NCBI RefSeq assembly: GCF_016613415.1
Contig: NZ_JACWCT010000022.1
Span: 30,483 to 94,482 of the forward strand
Direction: 5' to 3'
Length of the DNA: 64,000 bases
DNA from: Methylobacterium ajmalii
GTDB taxonomy: Bacteria > Pseudomonadota > Alphaproteobacteria > Rhizobiales > Beijerinckiaceae
Part shown: in pieces, positions 8,919 through 19,146 of the stretch
How the letters are laid out: each line of letters starts with the position of its first letter
Position numbering within the stretch: the stretch's first letter is position 1
The notes under the pieces: generated by a model
The model's database searches: none
Seen by the model: only the letters and a program-made list of their open reading frames with translations
What the model was told of the DNA's origin: nothing
Position numbers and translations under genes: made by a program

Positions 8919-10469
8919 ATGGCGATGAACGGGGCCGAGAGCCTGGTGCGCACCCTGGTGGCGGGGGGCGTCGAGGTGTGCTTCACCAATCCGGGTACCT
9001 CGGAGATGCACTTCGTCGCCGCCCTCGACCGGGTCGAGGGGATGAGGGCGGTCCTGTGCCTGTTCGAGGGCGGCGCCACGGGCGCGGCCGACGGCTATGC
9101 CCGCATGGCCGACAAGCCGGCCTCGACGCTGCTCCATCTCGGGCCCGGCCTCGGCAACGGCATCGCCAACCTGCACAACGCGCGCCGCGCCCGCTCGCCG
9201 CTGGTCAACATCGTGGGCGAGCACGCCACCTACCACCGCGCCTTCGACGCGCCGCTGACCTCCGACATCGAGGGTCTGGCCGGCCCCGTCTCGGCCTGGC
9301 TCCGCACGGGGATGAGCGCCAAGGCGGTGGCGGCGGACGGGGCCGACGCCATCGTCGCCGCCCGCACGGCACCCGGCGGCGTCGCCACCCTGATCCTGCC
9401 CGCCGACACCGCCTGGGAGGAGGGGAGCGGCATCGCCCCCCTGCCGGCGATTCCCGAGCGCCCGCGGGCGAGCGACGAGGCGATCGCGCACGCGGTCGCG
9501 GCGCTCCGCAGCGGCGAGCCGGTGCTGCTCCATCTCGGCGACCGGGCGGTGCGCGACGAGGGACGGCGGATCGCCGACCGGATCGCGAGGAAGACCGGGG
9601 CGAAGCTGCTCGCCATGACGTCGAACGCCCGCATCGACCGGGGTGCGGGCACGGTGCCGATCGAGCGCCTGCCCTATCCGGTCGATCCGGCCCGAGAGGT
9701 GCTGGCGCCCTACAAGCACGTCATCCTCGTCGGCGCGACCCTGCCGGTGGCGTTCTTCGCCTATCCGGGCAAGCCGAGCGCGCTCGCCCCGCCGACCTGC
9801 GACGTCTTCGCGCTGGCCACCCCGGAGCAGGACCAGATCGACGCCCTCGCACGCCTCGCCGAAGCGGTCGGCGCGCCGGCCGAGGTGCCGGTGCCCACCG
9901 GCCCCCGCCCGGAGCTGCCGGGGGAGGGACGCCTCGACCAGGATTCGATCGCCCGGGTGCTCGGCGCGCTGATGCCCGAGGGCGCGATCGTCTGCGACGA
10001 GTCGGTCACGACCGGGCGCAACTTCTTCCCCGCCACGCATGCGGCGGCGCCCCATACCTGGCTCCAGCTCACCGGCGGCTCGATCGGCCTCGGCATCCCG
10101 ATGGCGACCGGCGCGGCGGTGGCCTGCCCGGACCGCAAGGTGATCTCGCTCCAGGCCGACGGCAGCGGCCTCTACACCGCCCAGGCGTTGTGGACCCAGG
10201 CGCGCGAGCGCCTCGACGTGGTGACGCTGATCTGGTCGAACCGCTCCTACGCGATCCTGCGCCACGAGCTGACCAATGTCGGCGCCAATCCGGGCCGCAA
10301 GGCGATCGACATGCTGACCCTCGACGACCCGCCGATCGACTGGGTCAGCCTGTCGAAGGGCTACGGCGTCGAGGCGCGTCGGGTCGAGACCCTGGCGGCG
10401 TTCGTCGACGCCCTGAAGGGCGCGCTCGCCCGCCGCGGCCCGTTCCTGATCGAGGTGGCGCTGGCCTGA
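8919..10469 (+). CDS. Thiamine-diphosphate-dependent enzyme, acetolactate synthase large subunit-like
   Basis: The protein has 516 residues with the three-domain ThDP layout. The N-terminal PYR domain has the catalytic Glu in '[15 protein letters not shown]'; a central domain follows; the C-terminal PP domain has the ThDP/Mg motif running from '[11 protein letters not shown]' to 'NRSYAIL'. Relatives are annotated as acetolactate synthase, benzoylformate decarboxylase-like or sulfoacetaldehyde-type lyases. No ilvH-like regulatory subunit is adjacent, so a stand-alone 2-oxoacid decarboxylase or carboligase is at least as likely as valine/isoleucine synthesis. The ATG at 8919 is six bases from GAGGAG; in-frame ATGs at 8913 and 8925 are alternatives. 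Confidence 0.85.
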   Translation: MAMNGAESLVRTLVAGGVEVCFTNPGTSEMHFVAALDRVEGMRAVLCLFEGGATGAADGYARMADKPASTLLHLGPGLGNGIANLHNARRARSPLVNIVGEHATYHRAFDAPLTSDIEGLAGPVSAWLRTGMSAKAVAADGADAIVAARTAPGGVATLILPADTAWEEGSGIAPLPAIPERPRASDEAIAHAVAALRSGEPVLLHLGDRAVRDEGRRIADRIARKTGAKLLAMTSNARIDRGAGTVPIERLPYPVDPAREVLAPYKHVILVGATLPVAFFAYPGKPSALAPPTCDVFALATPEQDQIDALARLAEAVGAPAEVPVPTGPRPELPGEGRLDQDSIARVLGALMPEGAIVCDESVTTGRNFFPATHAAAPHTWLQLTGGSIGLGIPMATGAAVACPDRKVISLQADGSGLYTAQALWTQARERLDVVTLIWSNRSYAILRHELTNVGANPGRKAIDMLTLDDPPIDWVSLSKGYGVEARRVETLAAFVDALKGALARRGPFLIEVALA

Positions 10470-10593
10470 GGCCGGGCCGCGCGGATCCTCCGTTCCGGCC
10501 GGCGCGAATCGCGATAGCGAGCCGGCTCGGTTTAACGGTCTGGAAGTCGCGCGCCCGATACGGCTCGGGCGCTGCGGCTGCGGATCGGACGGG

Positions 10594-13044
10594 ATGAGCG
10601 GGAACGCGACGCGAGACGGCTCCGAGGGGCTGCTGCACCGCTGGCACGCCGCGCGCGCCGCCGCCCGCGGGCTGCCGGCCTACGAGGACATGGTCCTGGG
10701 CAATCTCGGCCGCATGGCGAGCCAGGCCGCCCTGGTGGACGCCTCGCCGGGCCGTCCCCGCCTGCTCTGGGTCGGCGAGGCGTTCGAGGACTGGCTCGGC
10801 CCGGGCCGGGCGCCGCGCGCGGCGGCGGCCGAGGCATCCTCCGATGCCATCTCCGATGCATTCTCCGGTTCTTGGGCCGGCCGCCTCCTCGAGGCCGTGC
10901 CGGGCGGGCTCTCCCATCCGCTGCAGGAGATCGTCGCCGACGCGCTCGCCGGCGGCGCGCCGGTCAGCTCGCCTTGCGCCCGGGTGGCCGGCGGCGTCGC
11001 CTACACCACCGAGGTGGCCGGCCTGCCGCTCGCGGGCCGGTCCGGGCGCCTGGTGCTGCTGTGCCTGGCCGGCCAGACCGTGCGGACGGATCTGCTCAAG
11101 ACCCTGTTTCGCTCCACCCGGCAGGGCATGGCGGCGGTCACGGCGCTGCGCGACGGCGCCGGGACGGTGACGGATTTCCGCATCCTGTCCCTCAACGACG
11201 CCGCCGCGGCGATGATGCGCACCAGCATCGAGCGGGCCCAGTGGCGGCGCCTGTCGACGCTTCTCCCCGCCGCCACCGTCGGGCCGATGCTGGCGCGCCT
11301 GAACGCCGCCTTGTCCGGCGACCGGCGCCACTACGAGACCTCCTACACCCGGCCCGACGGGAGCCCGCTGCACGTCCGCGTCGAGATCGCCGCGATCGGC
11401 GACCTCCTCGGCGTGACCCTCACGGATATCGGCGACCTCAAGGCCCGCGAGGCCTCGGCGCGCCTCCTGTTCGAGCACAACCCGGTGCCGATGTGGCTCT
11501 CGGGCGAGGGCGGGGCCGTGCTGGCGGTCAACGACGCCGCCACCGGCCATTACGGCTTCCCGCGCGAGGATTTCCTGCGCCTGTCCGCCGGCGACCTCGT
11601 GATGCCGGGCGCCGCGGGGCCGGCCCAGCGCCACCGCCGGCGGGACGGCGGCGTCATCGACGTCGAGGTGTTCTCCGGTCCGATCCCGTTCGAGGGCCTG
11701 AGCGCCACCCTGACGGCGTGCGTCGACGTGACGGAGCAGCGCCGGGCCGAGCGGCGCATCGCCCACATGGCCCATCACGACGCCCTCACGGGCCTGCCGA
11801 ACCGCGTGCTGTTCCACGAGCGCCTGGCCGCCCTGGTGGCGGAGCGGGCGCCGGCGGGTCTGCTCTGCCTCGACCTCGACCACTTCAAGCTCGTCAACGA
11901 CACGCTCGGCCATCCGGCGGGCGACGCGCTGCTGCGCCAGGTCGCCGAGCGCCTGCGCGCCTGCCTGGGCGGGGACGGGCTGGTGGCGCGCCTCGGCGGC
12001 GACGAGTTCGCGGTCCTCCACCGCGCCGAGCGGCCGGCGCTCGTCGCGCTCGCCGACCGGATCATCGCCGCGCTCTGCCGGCCCTTCGCGCTCGACGGCC
12101 AGGACGTCACCGTCGGGGTCAGCATCGGCATCGCCCTCGCGCCCGAGCACGGCGACGACCCGGACGGGCTCCTGCGCAAGGCCGACACCGCCCTCTACGC
12201 CGCCAAGGCCGACGGGCGGCGCACCCGGCGCCTGTTCGAGCCCGCCATGGACGCGGCGCTCCAGGCCCGCCGCGCCCTCGAGCGCGACCTGCGGGCGGCG
12301 ATCGCCGCCGAGGCGCTCGAGGTCCACTACCAGCCCCTCGTCGACGCCAGGACCCTCGCGGTGACCGGCTGCGAGGCGCTGCTGCGCTGGCGCCACCCCG
12401 AGCGCGGCTTCGTCTCGCCGGCCGACTTCATCCCGGTCGCCGAGGAGACCGGGCTGATCGCATCCCTGGGCGAGTGGGTGCTGGCCCGGGCCTGCCGCGA
12501 GGCGGCCGGCTGGCCGCGCCCGGTGCGGGTCGCCGTCAACCTGTCGCCGGTCCAGTTCCGCGCCCCCGACCTCGTCGGCACCGTGGCCCGGGCGCTGACG
12601 GAATCGGGCCTCGACCCGGCACGCCTCGAACTCGAGATCACCGAGCAGGTGATGCTGGAGGAGAGCGCCGCCAACATCGCGGTGCTGCACCGGCTGCGCG
12701 GCCTCGGGGTGCGCATCGCGATCGACGATTTCGGCACCGGCTACGCCTCGCTGAGCTACCTGCGCGCCTTCCCGTTCGACAAGATCAAGATCGACCGCTC
12801 GTTCACCGCGGCGCTCGGCCAGGAGGCCGCGGCTCTCGCGGTGGTGCAGGCGGTGATCGGGCTCGGCGCCAGCCTCGGCACCACCACGGTGGCGGAGGGG
12901 GTGGAGACCGAGGCGCAACTCGCCGTCCTGCGGCGCAGCGGCTGCGACGAGGTGCAGGGCTTCCTGTTCAGTCGTCCGGTCCCGGCGGCCGACCTGCGCG
13001 CCCTCGTCGCCGCCCCCGCGGTGCCCTGGCTGGCGGCAGCCTGA
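10594..13044 (+). CDS. PAS-GGDEF-EAL protein (c-di-GMP synthesis and/or breakdown)
   Basis: The 816-residue protein has an N-terminal sensory region with PAS-like segments up to about residue 385, then a GGDEF domain with an intact active site GGDEF at 468-472, then an EAL domain with EAL at 594-596 followed by LRWRHPE. The later EAL motifs 'NLSPVQF', 'ELEITEQ' and '[14 protein letters not shown]' are also present. Both halves therefore look catalytically competent for diguanylate cyclase and c-di-GMP phosphodiesterase. No transmembrane helix is evident, so it is probably cytoplasmic. It is a single gene; the signal sensed is unknown. Confidence 0.93.
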   Translation: MSGNATRDGSEGLLHRWHAARAAARGLPAYEDMVLGNLGRMASQAALVDASPGRPRLLWVGEAFEDWLGPGRAPRAAAAEASSDAISDAFSGSWAGRLLEAVPGGLSHPLQEIVADALAGGAPVSSPCARVAGGVAYTTEVAGLPLAGRSGRLVLLCLAGQTVRTDLLKTLFRSTRQGMAAVTALRDGAGTVTDFRILSLNDAAAAMMRTSIERAQWRRLSTLLPAATVGPMLARLNAALSGDRRHYETSYTRPDGSPLHVRVEIAAIGDLLGVTLTDIGDLKAREASARLLFEHNPVPMWLSGEGGAVLAVNDAATGHYGFPREDFLRLSAGDLVMPGAAGPAQRHRRRDGGVIDVEVFSGPIPFEGLSATLTACVDVTEQRRAERRIAHMAHHDALTGLPNRVLFHERLAALVAERAPAGLLCLDLDHFKLVNDTLGHPAGDALLRQVAERLRACLGGDGLVARLGGDEFAVLHRAERPALVALADRIIAALCRPFALDGQDVTVGVSIGIALAPEHGDDPDGLLRKADTALYAAKADGRRTRRLFEPAMDAALQARRALERDLRAAIAAEALEVHYQPLVDARTLAVTGCEALLRWRHPERGFVSPADFIPVAEETGLIASLGEWVLARACREAAGWPRPVRVAVNLSPVQFRAPDLVGTVARALTESGLDPARLELEITEQVMLEESAANIAVLHRLRGLGVRIAIDDFGTGYASLSYLRAFPFDKIKIDRSFTAALGQEAAALAVVQAVIGLGASLGTTTVAEGVETEAQLAVLRRSGCDEVQGFLFSRPVPAADLRALVAAPAVPWLAAA

Positions 13045-13170
13045 CCTCTCAGACCGACTTTCCCCGACCCTGAGTCCGGCGGGACACAACCTGCGGCGGC
13101 GGGAGCGGCTAGGCATGGACCTTCCCGACGGGCTGCCGACCGGCCCGTCCCGCCGAAAGGTCGCCGCCCG

Positions 13171-13815
13171 ATGCCCCCGCGCCGCCTCGTCCTCGCCCTC
13201 CTCGCCGGGCTGCCGCTCGCGGCCTGCAACGCCCGCGGGCCCGCCCAGGTCGCGGCGGTCGATCCGGATGCGGCCTGGTACATCGGCACCATGCCCGACC
13301 AGCCCTACGACGTGCCGCTGGTCGACCGCAGCCGGATGGACGCGAAGTACCGGCGCCAGACCGTCGCCTATACGGGGCTGGAGAAGCCCGGCACCGTGGT
13401 GGTCGATATCGACGAGCGCATGCTCTACCTCGTGCAGGAGGGCGGCCAGGCGCTGCGCTACGGCGTCGGCGTCGGCAAGCTCGGCTTCTCCTGGAAGGGC
13501 ACCGCCACGGTCGGCCGCAAGGGCGTCTGGCCCGATTGGGGCCCGACCGCCAAGATGGTCAGCCTCAACCCCGACCTGCCGCGCACGCGCAAAGGCGGCG
13601 TCGACAACCCGCTGGGCGCCCGCGCCCTCTACCTCTACCAGGGCGGCCGCGACATCCTGTTCCGCATCCACGGCACCAACGAGCCCTGGAGCATCGGCGA
13701 GCAGATGTCCTCGGGCTGCGTGCGGATGCTCAACGAGGACGTGGTCGATCTCTACAACCGCGTGCCGGTCGGCACGACCGTGATGGTGAAGCGGAACGGG
13801 AAGTACCGGGTTTAA
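13171..13815 (+). CDS. L,D-transpeptidase (YkuD domain) lipoprotein
   Basis: This 214-residue protein starts with a lipoprotein signal peptide ending in lipobox LAAC (Cys 19). The YkuD domain from about residue 75 has the catalytic signature with His 168 (HGTNEPWSIG) and the nucleophile Cys 183 in 'SSGCVRML'. These enzymes form 3-3 cross-links in peptidoglycan or attach proteins to it in the periplasm. Length and motif spacing are normal for the ErfK/YbiS/YcfS/YnhG group. It is a single gene with GC-rich repeat DNA after the stop. Confidence 0.93.
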   Translation: MPPRRLVLALLAGLPLAACNARGPAQVAAVDPDAAWYIGTMPDQPYDVPLVDRSRMDAKYRRQTVAYTGLEKPGTVVVDIDERMLYLVQEGGQALRYGVGVGKLGFSWKGTATVGRKGVWPDWGPTAKMVSLNPDLPRTRKGGVDNPLGARALYLYQGGRDILFRIHGTNEPWSIGEQMSSGCVRMLNEDVVDLYNRVPVGTTVMVKRNGKYRV

Positions 13816-13837
13816 GGAAAAGCGTCGTGGGGGGCTC

Positions 13838-13989
13838 GTGAACCCTCCTCCCTCTTCGCAATGCTGTTCGGGGAAAGAGGAGGCGCGGGTTTCCCCTCTC
13901 CCCGCCCGCGGGGAGAGGAGAAGTCCTGCGCCATCCTTTTCCTCGGACAGCCCTGTGCAAAGGGGGAGGGTTTTGGCGGGTGCGCCCCC
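13838..13989. repeat. GC-rich intergenic repeat, family A (copy 1)
   Basis: This spacer between the L,D-transpeptidase and the DUF3100 gene holds the palindromic core CCCCGCCCGCGGGG within a CCCCTCTC...GAGAGG context. It also has TCGGACAGCC (13943-13952), which recurs inverted as GGCTGTCCGA at 51576-51585. Related sequence appears at about 30370-30600. It looks like a dispersed REP-like element rather than a gene. Confidence 0.55.
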
Positions 13990-15372
13990 TCACACCGGCG
14001 GGTGCATCCAGAACTGGGCGATCAGCGCCGCGCCGAGGAAGGTGCCGGCATTCGCCATGAACGACACCACCACGATGCGCCAGCCGAGGCGCCGGAAGGC
14101 CGGAAAGTCCTTGGCGAGCGACAGGCCCGCGAAGGCGAGGATCGGGGTGGCGAGCGCCAGGAAGTTGATCCGGCCCGTGGCCGCGGCGATCTCCGCCGAG
14201 AACGGCGTGCCCGGATAGGTCAGCGCCATGCCGATCAGCGATGCCCACACCACCGCCGGCAGCCGGCGCCCGGCGAGGCGATAGAGCACCTCGCCGACGA
14301 TCACCACGGCGACGATGATGGCGGCGCCGGCGAGCACCTGCCCGTCGGGTTTCGTGCCGTAGGTGAGCCAGTTGCCGATGAGGCCGAGCGCCGCCGTGGC
14401 GATCCAGATCAGCACCAGGGCCGGCAGGCCGAAGGCCGGGGCGGCATGGGCCGGGGAGGCATGGGCCACGACCGTCCCGGACGGCGCGGGCGCGGGTGCG
14501 GCCTCGGTCCGGCCGCGACCCCGGCCGAGGATCGGCTCCAGCACGCCGTAGGCCCAGATCGTGAAGGGTAGGGACAGGAACAGGGTGAAGTAGGTGCCGA
14601 TGGTGGTGGTGATGAGGTTGCTCGCCGCCGCGAAGGTGGCGACTTCCTTCGCCATCTCGGGGGTCTGCTGCGCCGCGATGGCACCGGCGGCGGCCGCCAT
14701 CATGCTGCCCGAGCCGACGCCCGCGCCCATGGCGAGCGCCAGCGGGTTGAAGATCCCGAGGCTCGCGATCAGCCCGGCCAGCACCGCGATGAACACCGCC
14801 CCGAACACCGTGCCGGTGAGGTACTCGGCGAGCACGCCGCGGCCTTCCGGCGAATCCATGCCGTAGCGCTCGCCGATGATCGCGAGGCTCGGCTCGCGCC
14901 CGACCGAGAAGGTGGCGCCGATCGCCTCGCGCTTGAGGCCGAGCAGGAGCGCCACCGGCAGGCCGAACACCATCGTGCCGAAGAAGTGGCCGAATTCCTG
15001 GAACACCAGGGCCCAGCCGGCGCCGAGGATTTTCGGCAGCGACCCGCCGACGAGGAGCCCGAGCTTGGCGACGAAGAGCAGCAGGGCCGGCTGCAGGATC
15101 GCGCCCGCCGCGTGCTGGAGCGACACCGGCAGCCGCAGGGCCGGCGGCAGGCGCGGCGCGGCGAGGCCGAGGCCCCCGCCCACCAGCAGCGCCCAGAGCA
15201 GCGGCAGCAGGATGATCTTGCCGTGGCCGAGCGGGATCGAGACGTTGCCGATCAGCTCGGCCAGCGTCACCACCACGAGGGCGAGGAGGAAGAGCGTCAG
15301 GATGCCGGTGCGCCCGGCATGGGTCGTGGGCGCGACGGCCGGGCCGCCGCTCGCGAGGGTACCGCTTGTCAT
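13990..15372 (-). CDS. DUF3100 multi-spanning membrane protein, probable permease
   Basis: The 460-residue, very hydrophobic protein has roughly 10-12 predicted membrane segments and a Pro/Ala-rich loop near the middle ('APAPAPSGTVVAHASPAHAA'). The small-residue motif 'GAGVGSGSMMAAAAGAIAA' resembles the substrate-handling regions of 2-keto-gluconate and sodium-symport carriers, but I assign it only to the uncharacterised DUF3100 family. It is the last gene of a three-gene unit (dehydrogenase, aldehyde dehydrogenase, DUF3100) on the minus strand, with about 61 bases to the gene before. The context suggests it imports the substrate that the two dehydrogenases oxidise. Confidence 0.75.
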   Translation of the reverse strand: MTSGTLASGGPAVAPTTHAGRTGILTLFLLALVVVTLAELIGNVSIPLGHGKIILLPLLWALLVGGGLGLAAPRLPPALRLPVSLQHAAGAILQPALLLFVAKLGLLVGGSLPKILGAGWALVFQEFGHFFGTMVFGLPVALLLGLKREAIGATFSVGREPSLAIIGERYGMDSPEGRGVLAEYLTGTVFGAVFIAVLAGLIASLGIFNPLALAMGAGVGSGSMMAAAAGAIAAQQTPEMAKEVATFAAASNLITTTIGTYFTLFLSLPFTIWAYGVLEPILGRGRGRTEAAPAPAPSGTVVAHASPAHAAPAFGLPALVLIWIATAALGLIGNWLTYGTKPDGQVLAGAAIIVAVVIVGEVLYRLAGRRLPAVVWASLIGMALTYPGTPFSAEIAAATGRINFLALATPILAFAGLSLAKDFPAFRRLGWRIVVVSFMANAGTFLGAALIAQFWMHPPV

Positions 15373-15433
15373 GGGGTGACGTCTCCGGTGCGAGGGGGCG
15401 GTCCGGGGGCCGCCCCCCGGACCGGGTGGGGTG

Positions 15434-16963
15434 TCAGGCGCCGACGCCGGGGGCGTAGCCGAAGGAGGCGGCGGGAGCGGCGGCGGTCTCGACCCAGACG
15501 CTCTTGACCTGGGTGTATTCGTGCAGGGCCTCGAGGCCGCTGGAGCGGCCGTAGCCGCTCATCCCCGAGCCTCCGAAGGGCGAGGAGACGTGGATCGTCT
15601 TGTAGGCGTTGATCCAGAAGGTCCCGGCCCGGACCAGGGCCGCCACCCGGTGGGCGCGGCCGACGTCGCGGGTCCAGACCGCGCCGGCGAGCCCGAACGC
15701 GGAATCGTTGGCGATGGCGACCGCCTCCTCTTCCGTGTCGAACGGGATCACCGTCACCACCGGCCCGAAGATCTCGGTGCGGGCGCAATCCATGGCGTTG
15801 TCGGCGCCCGACAGGACCGTCGGGCGGACGTAGAAGCCTCCCTCCGCCGGGTGGCCGTCGCTGCCGGCGGCGAGCCGGGCGCCCTGGTCGAGGCCGCCGC
15901 GGATCATCGCCAGCACGTGGCGGTACTGGGCGGCGTTGCTGATCGGCCCGACCTCGGTCTGCGGATCGAGCGGATCGCCGACGCGGATGCGGTTGGCGCC
16001 CTCCGCCAGCATCGCGACGAAGCGGTCGTGGACCGGGCGCTCGACGAGGAGCCGCGAGCCGGCGACGCAGGACTGGCCGGCGCCCGCGAAGATCGCCGCT
16101 TGCGCGCCCAGGCACGCCCGCTCGAGGTCGGCATCGGCGAACACGATGTTGGCCGACTTGCCGCCGAGCTCGAGCACGCAGGGCTTGAGGTGGCGCGCCG
16201 CGGCTTCCGCGATCTTCGCGCCGGTGGCCGGCGAGCCGACGAAGACCACCTTGACCACCGCCGGCTCGGCGAGCGCCGCCTGCCCGGTGGTGTGGCCGTA
16301 GCCCGACAGCACGTTGACGACCCCCGCCGGCAGCCCGGCCCGCTCGGCGAGCGCCGCCACGGCGAGCGAGGTGAGGGGGGTCAGCTCGGAGGGTTTGAGC
16401 ACCACCGCGTTGCCGGCGGCGAGCGCCGGGGCGAGCTGCCAGCCGCAGGTGAAGACCGGGGCGTTCCAGGGCGTGATCTGCAGCACCACGCCGAGGGGCT
16501 CGCGGCGGGTGTAGTTGAGGTGGCTGGTCGGGACCGGGATCACCTCGCCGTGCAGCTTGTCGGCCCAGCCGGCATAATACTCGAACATCTCGGCGACCTT
16601 GGTCGCCTCGACGCGGCAGTCGCGGATCGGCTTGCCGGCGTTCAGGGCCTCGAGGCGGGCGAGGGGCTCGATCTCGCCCCGGATCGTCCGGGCGATCTCC
16701 TGCATCACCCGGCCGCGGGCGGCGCCGGTGAGCGCGGCCCAGCGGGCCTGGCCGGCGACCGCCGCCCGTGCGGCCTCGGCGGCGACCGGGGCGCCGGCAT
16801 CCGGGTATTCGGCCAGCGTCAGGCCGGTGGAGGGATCGACGAGGCGGACGGTCTCGCCGGTGCCCGGCACCATGCGGCCGTTCACCCAGGAGCCGATGAC
16901 GGAGGTCTCGGGGAAGAACGGCCGCATCAGGGCGGCCAGGGTCTGGGGGCGGGTCTCGGTCAT
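15434..16963 (-). CDS. Aldehyde dehydrogenase family protein
   Basis: The 509-residue NAD(P)-dependent aldehyde dehydrogenase has the catalytic Cys 299 in 'GQSCVAGSR', the general-base Glu in 'VLELGGKSAN', and the cofactor motif 'ITPWNAP'. It resembles betaine-aldehyde and hydroxymuconic-semialdehyde dehydrogenases, but sequence alone does not set the substrate. It lies 15 bases after the 6-phosphogluconate/3-hydroxyisobutyrate-type dehydrogenase and ahead of the DUF3100 permease, so the three are very likely co-transcribed from the promoter facing the LysR gene. Confidence 0.9.
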   Translation of the reverse strand: MTETRPQTLAALMRPFFPETSVIGSWVNGRMVPGTGETVRLVDPSTGLTLAEYPDAGAPVAAEAARAAVAGQARWAALTGAARGRVMQEIARTIRGEIEPLARLEALNAGKPIRDCRVEATKVAEMFEYYAGWADKLHGEVIPVPTSHLNYTRREPLGVVLQITPWNAPVFTCGWQLAPALAAGNAVVLKPSELTPLTSLAVAALAERAGLPAGVVNVLSGYGHTTGQAALAEPAVVKVVFVGSPATGAKIAEAAARHLKPCVLELGGKSANIVFADADLERACLGAQAAIFAGAGQSCVAGSRLLVERPVHDRFVAMLAEGANRIRVGDPLDPQTEVGPISNAAQYRHVLAMIRGGLDQGARLAAGSDGHPAEGGFYVRPTVLSGADNAMDCARTEIFGPVVTVIPFDTEEEAVAIANDSAFGLAGAVWTRDVGRAHRVAALVRAGTFWINAYKTIHVSSPFGGSGMSGYGRSSGLEALHEYTQVKSVWVETAAAPAASFGYAPGVGA

Positions 16964-16978
16964 GACGGGTCCTTCCGG

Positions 16979-17842
16979 TCAGGCGAGCTGGAGCTTGACG
17001 ATGGCGTTGAAGTCGGCGTCGTCCGCGATCTCGGCGCTGTCGCGCCACAGCCGGGCGGCCTGCGCCGACAGCGGCAGGTCGAGGTCGAGGGCGGCGATCA
17101 GCTCGCCGGCGAGCCGCACGTCCTTGCGCATCAGCTTCATGGTGAAGCCGGAATCGAAGGCGCCGTTGAGCACCCAGGTCGGGAAGTTGACCTGCGTGAC
17201 GCCGCTGCGGCCCGACCCGGCATTGATGCCGGCCAGCAGGCGCGCCGGCTCGACGCCGGCATCCCGCGCCATCCGCACGGCTTCCGCGGCGGTGATCAGG
17301 TGGGCGGCGCAGAGCAGGTTGTTGGCGAGCTTGGTGACGTGGCCGGCGCCGACGCCGCCGACATGCACCCGCGTCGCGCTCATCGCGGCGAGCACCGGCT
17401 CGGCCCGGGCCACCGCCGCGTCGCTGCCGCCGAGCACCATCGTCAGCGTCGCGGCGTGCGCGCCCTTCGGGCCGCCGCTCACCGGGGCGTCGATCAGGTC
17501 GAGGCCGGCGGGCTCGAGCGCCGCCGCGATCCGCCGGGTGACGTCCGGGTGCGAGGTCGAGGTGTCGACGATCAGGAGGTCCGTCTTCGCTCCGTGGAGC
17601 GGCCCGTCGGCACCGAGCAGCACCGCCTCCACCACCTCGGGGGTCGGCAGCGACAGCACGACCGCGTCGCACTCCCGCCAAAGGGCCGCGGGGGTGTCGG
17701 CGACCGTGATCCCGTCCGCCTCCAGGGCCGCGCGGGCGGCGGGGGCGGGGTCGTAGCCGATGACCTCGAAACCGCCCCGCCGCAGCGAGAGGGCCATGCC
17801 CCGGCCCATGTTGCCGAGCCCGACGACGCCGATCGTGCGCAT
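16979..17842 (-). CDS. NAD(P)-dependent oxidoreductase, 3-hydroxyisobutyrate dehydrogenase family
   Basis: The 287-residue protein begins 'MRTIGVVGLGNMGRGMA', the GxGxxG Rossmann motif of beta-hydroxyacid dehydrogenases. It has the substrate loop 'IDAPVSGGPKGA' and the catalytic lysine region 'GHVTKLANNLL'. The family includes 3-hydroxyisobutyrate, tartronate semialdehyde and threonate dehydrogenases. It is the first gene of the minus-strand unit and is divergent from the LysR gene. GGAG lies about ten bases before the ATG at 17842. The reaction is probably oxidation of a 3-hydroxyacid to a semialdehyde, which would feed the downstream aldehyde dehydrogenase; that is inference. Confidence 0.88.
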   Translation of the reverse strand: MRTIGVVGLGNMGRGMALSLRRGGFEVIGYDPAPAARAALEADGITVADTPAALWRECDAVVLSLPTPEVVEAVLLGADGPLHGAKTDLLIVDTSTSHPDVTRRIAAALEPAGLDLIDAPVSGGPKGAHAATLTMVLGGSDAAVARAEPVLAAMSATRVHVGGVGAGHVTKLANNLLCAAHLITAAEAVRMARDAGVEPARLLAGINAGSGRSGVTQVNFPTWVLNGAFDSGFTMKLMRKDVRLAGELIAALDLDLPLSAQAARLWRDSAEIADDADFNAIVKLQLA

Positions 17843-17947
17843 GTCCTGATGTCTCCCGTGGGCGCCGGGATCGTTGGCCGCGGCGCCTCCTGGGAACCGG
17901 AGAGTGAGGCAGGCCGGCGTTGAGCAGAACGGCACTGGCAGGTATTT

Positions 17948-17970
17948 TGCGTTGACTTGCCGGCAACGCA
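17948..17970. promoter_or_regulatory. Candidate LysR-type operator
   Basis: TGCGTTG (17948-17954) and CAACGCA (17964-17970) form perfect 7-base inverted arms around a 9-base spacer. They sit in the divergent gap between the dehydrogenase (start 17842) and the LysR gene (start 17999). The dyad has the size and the T...A outline of LysR-type recognition sites, which normally lie just upstream of the regulator gene. Binding is inferred. Confidence 0.6.
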
Positions 17971-17998
17971 CCCGGTGGGTGGGGAGGGAAGACGTCCG

Positions 17999-18940
17999 AT
18001 GCAGAGCCTCGACGAACGCTGCCTGCGCTACCTTGCGGAGGCGGTCGGCTGCGGCTCGGTCCGCGCCGCGGCCGACAAGCTCAACGTCAACGCCTCGGCG
18101 GTGAGCCGCCAGATCGTCCAGATGGAGGGGCAGCTCGCCACGCCGCTGATCGAGCGTCACCGCCGCGGCGTGCGGGCGACGCCGGCCGGCTCGCTCCTCC
18201 TCGACTATTACCGCCGCCAGGCCTCCGACCGGGAGGACATCCTGGCCAAGCTCACCGAACTCAAGGGCCTGCGCCGCGGCCATATCGACGTGGTGCTCGG
18301 CGAGGGCTTCGTCGGCGACCTGATGTCGGGCCTGCTCCAGGGGTTCTGGGCCCGCCACCCCGACCTGACCATGACCCTCGACCTTGCCGCAACCAACGAC
18401 GTGGTGCGCCGGGTCGTCGAGGACGAGGCGCATCTCGGCCTCGTCTACAACCCGCCGCCCGAGCCGCGGCTGCGCACCCACCTGGCGATGCCCCACCCGA
18501 TCCGGCTCCTGGTGCGGGCCGACCATCCGCTCGCCGCCCATCCGGGCCCGGTGCGGCTGGCCGACCTCGCCGGCCACCGCCTCGGCACGATGCATCCGGC
18601 CTACGGCATCCGGCAGATCATCGCGGCGGCCGAGCGGGCCGAGGGCGTGCGGCTCGATCCCGTCCTGATCACCGGCTCGATCGGCGTGCTCAAGCAGTTC
18701 GTCGCCTCCGGCATCGGCGTGACCCTGCTGCCGGCCTTCTGCGCCGCCCAGGAGATCTCGGCGGGCAGCCTGGTGGCGCTCCCTCTCGCCGATCCCGGCC
18801 TCGACGGCGTCGAGGCCCAGATCGTCACCCGCCTCGGCCGCCAGCTCTCGCCGGCCGCCGGTACGCTTCTCCAGCACCTCGCCCGCGGCATGGCCGGGGA
18901 GGCGAGGAGCGGGATCCGCAGGCCGTCTTCCTCAAGGTGA
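17999..18940 (+). CDS. LysR-family transcriptional regulator
   Basis: The 313-residue protein has an N-terminal winged helix-turn-helix (about 5-64, '[17 protein letters not shown]') and a periplasmic-binding-fold effector domain. This is the standard LTTR length. It is divergent from the dehydrogenase/aldehyde dehydrogenase/DUF3100 unit across a 156-base gap holding a dyad, so it most likely controls that unit and itself. The effector is probably the substrate or an intermediate of that pathway. The ATG at 17999 follows a GGGAGGG stretch; the frame extends to 17957 without a better start. Confidence 0.9.
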   Translation: MQSLDERCLRYLAEAVGCGSVRAAADKLNVNASAVSRQIVQMEGQLATPLIERHRRGVRATPAGSLLLDYYRRQASDREDILAKLTELKGLRRGHIDVVLGEGFVGDLMSGLLQGFWARHPDLTMTLDLAATNDVVRRVVEDEAHLGLVYNPPPEPRLRTHLAMPHPIRLLVRADHPLAAHPGPVRLADLAGHRLGTMHPAYGIRQIIAAAERAEGVRLDPVLITGSIGVLKQFVASGIGVTLLPAFCAAQEISAGSLVALPLADPGLDGVEAQIVTRLGRQLSPAAGTLLQHLARGMAGEARSGIRRPSSSR

Positions 18941-19146
18941 TGCGGAGCCGGCGCAGCAAGAAAAAATCACGGGATCAGTGGAACTTTCCCGCTTGTCGTC
19001 GAAAGCGGATTTTCGGCGGTTCCCGGCAGTGTAGGGGTGGCGATATTCACGCTGCATTAGGATCTCTACCGCAGCGTCGGCCAACCATATGCTGTCCCGA
19101 TGGTGGCCGGAACGGCCCGTCCCGGGACCTCCGGGAGTGTCCGTCC

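Noticed and set aside
10345..13671. An open frame of more than 1100 codons on the minus strand opposite the GGDEF-EAL gene and the transpeptidase
   Set aside because: Its translation is rich in Arg, Gly, Ala and His with no domain, and the plus strand encodes intact GGDEF, EAL and YkuD motifs. Long antisense frames are expected in DNA of such high GC content.
18937..19146. N-terminal extension of the chemoreceptor frame upstream of 19147
   Set aside because: The extension is not hydrophobic, has no ribosome site, and would put about 70 extra residues before TM1. ATG 19147 with GGAG is the normal start.
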